From assembly GCA_963693365.1 (NCBI GenBank), contig CAVNZM010000017.1:5642001-5706000 (forward strand): a stretch of DNA of 64,000 nucleotides. The letters are read 5' to 3'. The DNA comes from Amoebidium appalachense (Eukaryota > Ichthyosporea). Shown one piece after another: positions 41,871 through 64,000 of the stretch. The position numbers and the translations under genes were made by a program. The notes below the pieces were generated by a model. That model was not told where the DNA came from. It did no database searches and saw only the letters and a program-made list of their open reading frames with translations. Position 1 is the first letter of the stretch, and each line of letters opens with the position of its first letter.

Positions 41871-42129
41871 GGGTGCGCCCTGCGCACATACATGCCCTGC
41901 CCTTTGGCCCTAGCTTGGCCGGTCACGGCCTGTTGAACTCAATATGCCCCCTCTGCAGCTGCAATTTCAGCTCTCCCCCCCCCCCCCCCCCCCCCCCCCC
42001 CACCCCACCCCAGAGACCCACGTGCACTACACACTGTGACAGACGTCCTGACAGACAGACATGTGTACACGTGCACTGGTGCACACGCAAACGCACACAC
42101 GCGCGTGCCCACACACTGACACACACACA

Positions 42130-42160
<31 letters not shown>

Positions 42161-43456
42161 GCGCGCGCACACACACACGTGTACACATGTGCACACACAT
42201 ACACATACACACACACACATACACACACACACACACACACGCACATACGTCGACACATGTACACAACTGCAAGGACTAGCACACACGAACATCCACATGT
42301 GCACGTGCACATACATAATGTAGGCGCACCCAATTGCCACACAGACACTCGTCAGGTCTTCCGTTTCAGATCTGCATCATTCCCGTGATAGGGCACCGCA
42401 TTCATTCATTGTCTCAGTGTGTGGGATGGTCACAACTTCACCCATCTGGGCTATGTGCTTGGACTCGGCCGGATCTAGAGTGATGACCTTTGGTAAACTT
42501 CGGGACCCCACTCCCAGCACCATGCATAAAAGGCAGCATCAACGAAAGTCAAATATGACCAGGGCATAAATGTCGCACATAAAGCTTTTATTATTTTTTT
42601 ATAGTTAGATGTACAGTAATAATATTAATAATTGAAAAAAATTCTGACTGATAAAGGTGCTTTTCTTGTTTTATTTTGTTTTCGTTTTCTCGTATTTTCT
42701 GCCCATTGGGGTGTCAAGTTAGTTTGAGGGGAAGACATCTCTAGAATTAAGTCTAGATTGCTATTTATTCTTCTTCGACCAATCAGGACAACAGTGTAAA
42801 AACGGCGAAGAAAGTGCATGACATAAGAACATTTAAAGCTGCTTTATATGTATGGAGTCGTTCTGATTGGTAAAATGTTAGGCATGCTGATGACTACAAT
42901 CAACAGACCGGAGAAACCACGCAATCACTCTCTGTGTGCGATTGGTCAGCTTGTTTTTCGGACATTCGTAGATGAAAAGTACTTTCGAGATCATGTTAAC
43001 ATTGCGTAGCAAACTAGAGCTAAAACAATTCATATATCTTCTACCTTGCTTCTGAATCTTCTCCATTGCTCTCGAATTTAATCATTCAACGTTTCTTATT
43101 TCTAAGCAGGAAGAAAATGATATGCAATATTCTGGCTGACTTCCTCTGTCTCCTATATAGGCCTGGATCCCGTGACGGGATCTATTCTAAGCTTTCTAAG
43201 CCATCAATACAAGTCATTCTATTTTCCATTCAAATGCGCTACAAGTCATGCAATCTAATTTGCTAGCTAGCTATTGGCTCAAAATTGTGGATTGTGTCCC
43301 GTTCCTCGATCGCCAAGGCTTCATACACCGTGTATATTGCTGCCCTTCAACACCTGTCAACTCAGTCAGTTTCCGTGAACGGTGTGAAAGAGTACCCAAA
43401 CAAAACTTTCCTTTGAATACACCTACAATACACTACTTGCTTTTACACTATAGAAA

Positions 43457-44923
43457 ATGGAGGTTCAACTAGAAGTAAACACAAACCGTGCTCGCCTTAG
43501 AGTCACTGCTCTGTGCATCTCGCTCGTTCTTCTCGTAAGCGCTTTGTTGGTGCTAAACGGTGGGTTCCAGAGTGTTAACAGTTTCACAATCACTCAGAGG
43601 TCAGTAAAACTCCTTAGCAGCGCTGAAATTCAGAAAATTATGAAAGAGGAGGCAGAGAAAGAACTCAACATGAAAGCAGACACCCACCCAGAGAAGAAAT
43701 TCGATGCGTTTCACTTCCCCTGCGCCGGAAACAAAACCGAGAGCGAGCACGAATCCGGATGCATGAAACACAGCTCAGGAATCAAGATTCACCTCTCTCG
43801 TGATATCTGCATTGGCATGGATTTTATTGCTATTATGGCGAGGGACAAACAACACCACGATGAGTTGCAGAGGTGCTGTTTTGCAAAGGAGCGGATTGAG
43901 GATGTGTGGAACACACCGGGTTGCTCGGAGGAGGTTCAGGCCGTGTGCCGGGCAACAAAGGGGAAGAAGGGTGGCACCCACCTAACCGTGGAGCTGTGGG
44001 ACAAAAATGACACCCTCAAGCGTGGCCTAAAATATGTAACCGGTGACTCCTATTGGCTGTTCACCCCGTCTCTCGGCGAGCATTTTGGCCACCAGATTAA
44101 CCGCTACATGCAGCTTTTTAATATCATGCACGAGAATGGCATGCCCCAGTTTGAGCGCATCGTCTCTCGCCAGTCCCGTCCCCACCACGAGCACCTCCGT
44201 GCAATTGCCCAGCCCATTGCCGCCGACCTTTTCAAGAAGTCTTTCTTCCTCGAGGATATCTTGGAGCAGAAGATGAGGGTCATCTGCATGGAGAAGGCGT
44301 GGGAGCCAGCCCGTGACCAGCTCGAGTACGTCTTGCAGACGGAGGAGCAAGGCCAGTGGTGGAGGGAGTTTGCCGCCAAGTCCTACGCCCAGTACGGATA
44401 CAACAACACGGCCGAATGCCCCCCGCCACGTGCTGTTGTTCTGCAGCGCACCGAGGGCACAGGCAGACGCATGATTTTAAATTACGACGTGCTGGATCGT
44501 GTTTTTGCACGCCACGGCATGACGTACACAAATGTGAGCATTGGTGGGGAGGATGGGTCGGACCGCCAGATCTCTCTCTTCAACAACTTTGGGCTGATGG
44601 TGTCTTCTCACAGTTCCCAGCTTAAGAATCTGATCTTTGCGCCAAAGAATTCGATAGTAATTGAGACCCGCGGTGTTCCTGCCGACTACATGGCCCGGTC
44701 TCCCTTCTCAATGGGAGTTGCCGGTCCTCTCAACGTGCACTTCTTTGTCAGCAACGAGCACATTCCAGACTACTCCAGCTGCCCGGAATCGCACGGCTGC
44801 AAGACGGAGAAAATGTACAAGACCGACTACTGGCTGAGGGAGGATTTGTTTGAGATGACGCTCAAAAAGGCGCTGGCTGCACAGAAAGAGAAGTGTGGAG
44901 ATATCTGGGCAAAGCGCGCTTAA
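43457..44923 (+). CDS. GT61-like glycosyltransferase, type II membrane protein, intronless
   Basis: A single open frame of 488 residues from ATG at 43457 to TAA. Residues 14-36 form one hydrophobic segment (LCISLVLLVSALLVLNGGF) after a short basic cytosolic tail, the topology of Golgi glycosyltransferases. The C-terminal half carries a GT61 (DUF563) pattern: LNYDVLDRVFARHG, then SDRQISLFNNFGLMVSSHSS, QLKNLIFAPKNSIVIE and a Pro-Ser rich end. In the family the equivalent of SSHSSQLKNLIF is usually GxHGAxLTNxxF, so the His is kept but the following Gly-Ala and Thr are replaced. Many Cys in the N-terminal luminal part suggest disulfides. Donor sugar and acceptor are unknown. The lack of introns and of CA/poly-C repeats contrasts with the neighbours. 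Confidence 0.82.
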   Translation: MEVQLEVNTNRARLRVTALCISLVLLVSALLVLNGGFQSVNSFTITQRSVKLLSSAEIQKIMKEEAEKELNMKADTHPEKKFDAFHFPCAGNKTESEHESGCMKHSSGIKIHLSRDICIGMDFIAIMARDKQHHDELQRCCFAKERIEDVWNTPGCSEEVQAVCRATKGKKGGTHLTVELWDKNDTLKRGLKYVTGDSYWLFTPSLGEHFGHQINRYMQLFNIMHENGMPQFERIVSRQSRPHHEHLRAIAQPIAADLFKKSFFLEDILEQKMRVICMEKAWEPARDQLEYVLQTEEQGQWWREFAAKSYAQYGYNNTAECPPPRAVVLQRTEGTGRRMILNYDVLDRVFARHGMTYTNVSIGGEDGSDRQISLFNNFGLMVSSHSSQLKNLIFAPKNSIVIETRGVPADYMARSPFSMGVAGPLNVHFFVSNEHIPDYSSCPESHGCKTEKMYKTDYWLREDLFEMTLKKALAAQKEKCGDIWAKRA

Positions 44924-45381
44924 GGGGGTAGTTTTAAAATTACAATTTTGTGATAAGCGTAGTTGTAAGATTACAATTTTGTGATAAGCCTGTGTTTGTG
45001 AACAGGGACTTACGTGTTGTTATTATTATGCGAATGTGAATTAATATTAAGCGAATGGTAACAAATATACGTATCTATGGACGTAGTAACATGTTGAGCT
45101 TAACCGCTACGTACACGGCTGAGCTAAAGCAACGGTATTAAAGTATGTATCATAGTATTTCGAAAGCAAATATAAATTTGATAACCGTACCGAATGTACC
45201 ACGAATTCCTGCAATGTATACATATATAGAAGCGATGATGGTGGTAAACAAAACCACTTAATATTCGAAAAGCCGCCAAATTAATCACTGGGGTTTCTTC
45301 TCCCGTAGAGTATGTGCAGCGCAAGTTACTATGAAATATGAGCAGCAGCCTCCTGCTGCTGCAACATTACTAAAAGTATTC

Positions 45382-45387
45382 AATAAA
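45382..45387 (+). terminator. possible polyadenylation signal of the glycosyltransferase gene
   Basis: AATAAA about 460 bp after the stop codon, in unique AT-rich sequence. Motif and position only. Confidence 0.25.
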
Positions 45388-45499
45388 TACTTCTCAAAAC
45401 ACCAACAGGCCATAATGCACTAATGGAAGCAAGCGATCAATCCGTGGGCCGGGTGAGTCAGTGGTGACCCCCCTCCCCCCCCCCCCCCCCTTCCCTCCC

Positions 45500-45531
<32 letters not shown>

Positions 45532-45955
45532 AAACAAAACAAAAAATGGTGCCTACCACCACCACCACCATCACCAGTAGAGGATAAGTTGCTTGTGTGA
45601 TATAGGGCTGCACCTGACCGAGTTTGCACTCGCATGTGTGTGGTAGCAATGGCAAATGAATGATGAGGCTGAACTCATGATATGCATGTACTGTACTGTT
45701 TGAAGTTCTATTTATCATCTGAGATTCTGGTGATGTGATGTGGAATATGTGTGTATGTTTTTGTAATTGCTCTCGTATGCAAATGACATTTGTGGTCGTT
45801 TTCGGGTTTGCGCACGCTACTCTGCGTATGTGTTGTGTGCTATATTCCTAGAATTTCTGTTTGTGTGCTTCAGAGCACGTGTGTTTTGGTGTGTGTGTGC
45901 ACGGTGTGTGCTTATTTGTACGAGGCGTGGTTTATTTTATTTTTATTTTTTTTGT

Positions 45956-46033
<78 letters not shown>

Positions 46034-46110
46034 CGTTGGGGGGAGGGGGGGGGGAGGGGGGAAGGGGGGGGGGGGGGGAGGGGGGAGGGGGGCATATGCA
46101 TGCATGCATG

Positions 46111-46183
<73 letters not shown>

Positions 46184-46328
46184 ATGCCGCCATGTGCATC
46201 AGGCGCACACGAAAGTGTACTTTTGTGCACGTGTGCGGGAGCACTGGCATGTGCGTGTGTGTGTAAGTGACCCCAGTTGGGCATTATACATACTTGTGCT
46301 TGTTCATCACTACGTACAGTGTGTGTGT

Positions 46329-46360
<32 letters not shown>

Positions 46361-46933
46361 ACATTGTTGACCCGAGGCACAGAGACCAATACTGGGTGGG
46401 GGGGGGGGGGGGGGGGGGAAGGAGGGGGAAGGTGGGTGGGGGGGGGGGGGGGGGGGGAGGGGGTGGCTGCTACCGTAATTAGCCTTTACTACAATTTTTC
46501 TCTAGCTGCATCAGTACCGTAAACCAAAAGGATCATATTAGGATTAATACGGGTATTAGGCTAATGATTCAATCATAATTTGCAGGTACCTCCAGATTTT
46601 CGGTTTTTTATTGATCACCATGACATTGTGCCGCATGCGCACGCCGTGCGCCTATCAGATGGTGTGTGGCAACTGTTGTCTGCGTTTCAGCCTGCCCTAT
46701 AGATAGCCGGCATGTATGTGTGTATGCCAAGCAGCTATGCAAGAGCTTGCAACGTGTGCGTGCGCGTGTAGTGCATGCACATGCAAGTGCGGAGGCCATT
46801 ACTTTTTTTGGGGTGGTTGGGTGGTTGCCATGGGTACGGTGCGGGTAATTTAATTAGTGGTGTATTGAAACACAACCTGTGTGCGCCAAGACAGTGTACT
46901 TGTGTATGTGTGTAAATGTTTGTGTGCCGCGTG

Positions 46934-46971
<38 letters not shown>

Positions 46972-47302
46972 CGTGTGTGTGTGTGTGTGTCTGTGTGTGT
47001 GGGTGTGTGCGTGTGTGTTACTGTGTGTTTCTGTATTCGTGTGTATGGCGTGTGAGTGTGTGTTTACATGTGTGTGTGTGTTTGTGTCAGTGTGTGTGTG
47101 TACGTGTGTGAGTGTAAGTGTGTGTGTGTTTGTGCATATGTGTCTGACATGTGTGTGTGTATGTATGTGTGCGTGTGTGCGTGTGTGCGTGTGTGCGGGC
47201 GTGTGTGTGTGTGTGTGTGTTTGTGTGTGTGCGTGCATTCGTGCGTTTGTGCGTGTGTATGTGTGTGTGTGTGGGTGGGTGGGTGGGTGGGTGTGTGTGT
47301 GT

Positions 47303-47343
<41 letters not shown>

Positions 47344-48479
47344 TGTGTGTGTATGTGTATGTGTGTGTATGTGTGTGTGTGTGTGTGTGTATGTGTGTAT
47401 GTGTGTGTGCGTGACTGACTTATGTGCGTCGGTGTGGCCAATGTATGTGGATGTACATGTGCGCGCGACGGGTGTGTGAGAGCTTCGATTCGTGCTTGTG
47501 CCTCGAATGTGCCTTGACAGTGTTCAAGTTCGGACTGGACTGGTTATGAGTGCCACAGGACGATGCTTATGCATTATGTAGACGTAGTTAGCCTTGTTTG
47601 CAAAAGCCTTTACTGCTTTACGGTATGCTGCATACTTCGCCAAGTGCATGAACAGTCTGTGTACAGTCCACACGTGTGATGATGCACTTGTAGTGCGAGC
47701 CAGCATTGCCACGGCGGCCGGCCATCATGGCATCGCTCCAGATCTACAGCTATGACGTCAAAGATGTGATAAGACAGGGCTCGAAGTGTTCTGCATGTAC
47801 ATATCGGCATGAAAATAATGTGGGGCTTCTCCAGGATCCTTAAAAAAGCCATTTATTGTTCGATAAAATTTCAACGAAATTTCAACGAACTTACAAATAT
47901 CGAAACATACGTATGTGAATTTTTATACCTTCAGGGTATCAGGCAGAAAGTTCTCCATTTGGCGCCAATGAGTCTAGAGTTTTACACCCTGGTAAAGACC
48001 TGAGTTATCCCCATGACCAATCAACGTAGTGTCCACATATTAAAAATGATAATTAACGAATCCCTTGTCGTTAACAGGGTCTTTTTATAAGGGTGTATCA
48101 ATGTTACAGAGGCGCTGCAGGCAATCTATCGTAAAATATATTAGCGCAACAAAACAGGAATAAAGTTTTGATTCTTTTTCTTATGTTGGGTACATATTGC
48201 TTGTTTACTAAACCTGTCGTGTTGGGCAAGGTTAGAAGTCCTAGCCAGTACGTTGGACTCAATACATCGCAATCTATGGCCAATCAAATCTTATTGAGAA
48301 TGTTGCGATTAACCGATAGATCCAGTCAACATCCAATACAAATGTCGAAAACAAATTCCAAAAGGTACAGGTAAGCTAATCAGAATGAAGTAAATATACG
48401 ATTGGTTCTTTGAATAGAGGCCCTTAGATCTGAGGAATGCGCGGAATGCCTATGTGCGTCACACCTGCTCGTGCTCAAG

Positions 48480-48486
48480 TATAAAA
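48480..48486 (+). promoter_or_regulatory. TATA box upstream of the RTK gene
   Basis: TATAAAA followed by a C-rich stretch and ACATCACTTTG about 30 bp later, where transcription could start. The first ATG of the RTK is 246 bp downstream, leaving a 5' UTR of about 220 nt. Motif and spacing only. Confidence 0.45.
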
Positions 48487-48731
48487 CCCTTCCCCTGCCC
48501 ACAACATCACTTTGTCTAGCTCGTTTCACGGCTGACGTTCTGAAAAACACAATCACATAATCACATTCATAAGGTGAAAGACACCAGCACACATGTATAG
48601 ATATATAGAATAGCCTAGTGACCGGATATTTGTTCATCTTTTTACAGCCATCAAGACAGAGCCATCTCTAACACCCTCTCATTCCACATTAGTGCTCTCG
48701 GGTTTTCCGAATAGGAAAAGCGATAGTAAAA

Positions 48732-63797
<15,066 letters not shown>

Positions 63798-63886
63798 GGA
63801 AAAACAAGGGTGGGAGTTCCCAAAACCACACAAATATATCGGTTTTTATTGATTAAAACTCAAGAATAGAAGTGATCAAAAATACA

Positions 63887-63889
<3 letters not shown>

Positions 63890-63923
<34 letters not shown>
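63890..63923. repeat. (AT)n microsatellite beyond the RTK stop
   Basis: About 16 AT units, 93 bp after the predicted stop codon. Positions 63798-64000 hold no other recognisable feature. Confidence 0.9.
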
Positions 63924-63925
<2 letters not shown>

Positions 63926-64000
63926 TTGGTATGAGAAAAACGAGGAAGGAAGTGAGGGAGGGTTGTTGAATATCATTGTAACCTAGCTTGAAGAAGAGTC

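Larger units (their letters stand above)
44924..48731. other. spacer between the glycosyltransferase and RTK genes
   Basis: 45040-45420 is AT-rich unique sequence with a possible polyadenylation signal. 45470-45530 is C-run then A-run. 45950-46180 holds two GT tracts around a G-rich block, 46330-46460 more poly-G, and 46935-47410 a long degenerate GT region. 47800-48460 is unique, non-coding. No exon was found. Confidence 0.65.

Noticed and set aside
43248-43472. Small plus-strand frame overlapping the start of the glycosyltransferase
   Set aside because: It is in a different frame, has no motif, and overlaps the better supported 488-codon gene.
43775-44531. Antisense frames within the glycosyltransferase gene
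   Set aside because: Shadows of a real coding sequence; they lack any family signature.

Overview
The window is eukaryotic. It holds spliced genes with GT-AG introns that are far longer than their exons and are packed with (CA)n/(GT)n microsatellites and long poly-C/poly-G runs. The gene content is a receptor tyrosine kinase with lectin ectodomains, an F-BAR/PH/C2/RasGAP/SH3 protein, a GT61-like glycosyltransferase and an OTU protease. This suggests a unicellular relative of animals (choanoflagellate, filasterean or ichthyosporean). A choanoflagellate is my first guess, but the sequence alone does not prove it. No bacterial features, CRISPR array, rRNA or tRNA gene was seen.

Layout. Positions 1-29055, minus strand: one very large gene, running off the left edge. 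I rebuilt it as 36 exons whose reading phases agree at every junction (about 1105 codons in view). It encodes F-BAR, PH, C2, RasGAP and SH3 domains in that order. Positions 29056-32197: no gene recognised, with a 30-bp minisatellite and G-rich low complexity. Positions 32198-36703, minus: an OTU protease / cysteine-rich / SANT-like gene of at least three exons, with two nearly identical 300-bp direct repeats in its first intron. Positions 37721-38207, minus: a small predicted secreted protein in two exons. Positions 38208-43456: non-coding, with a MITE-like inverted-repeat element, a poly-A tract, purine repeats and a degenerate AT-rich repeat. Positions 43457-44923, plus: an intronless GT61-like glycosyltransferase. 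Positions 44924-48731: microsatellite-rich spacer with a TATA box near its end. Positions 48732-63797, plus: a 24-exon receptor tyrosine kinase of about 1380 residues. It has a Ser/Thr-rich stalk, Cys-rich modules, an F-type lectin domain, a C-type lectin domain, one membrane helix and a kinase domain.

How the genes relate. The RTK and the F-BAR/RasGAP protein are parts expected in receptor-to-Ras signalling at the membrane, but they are transcribed divergently and 19 kb apart, so no direct functional link is claimed. The kinase has HRG instead of HRD and no tyrosine in its activation segment, so it may be a pseudokinase receptor.

The strongest unexplained signals are: (1) introns that begin with a C-run just after the 5' splice site and often end in (CA)nG, with G-runs and GT-runs lying between in an order that could pair the intron ends; (2) tandem arrays that appear seeded by splice sites; (3) a SINE-like family that always ends in a poly-C tail; (4) the F-BAR/RasGAP domain combination.
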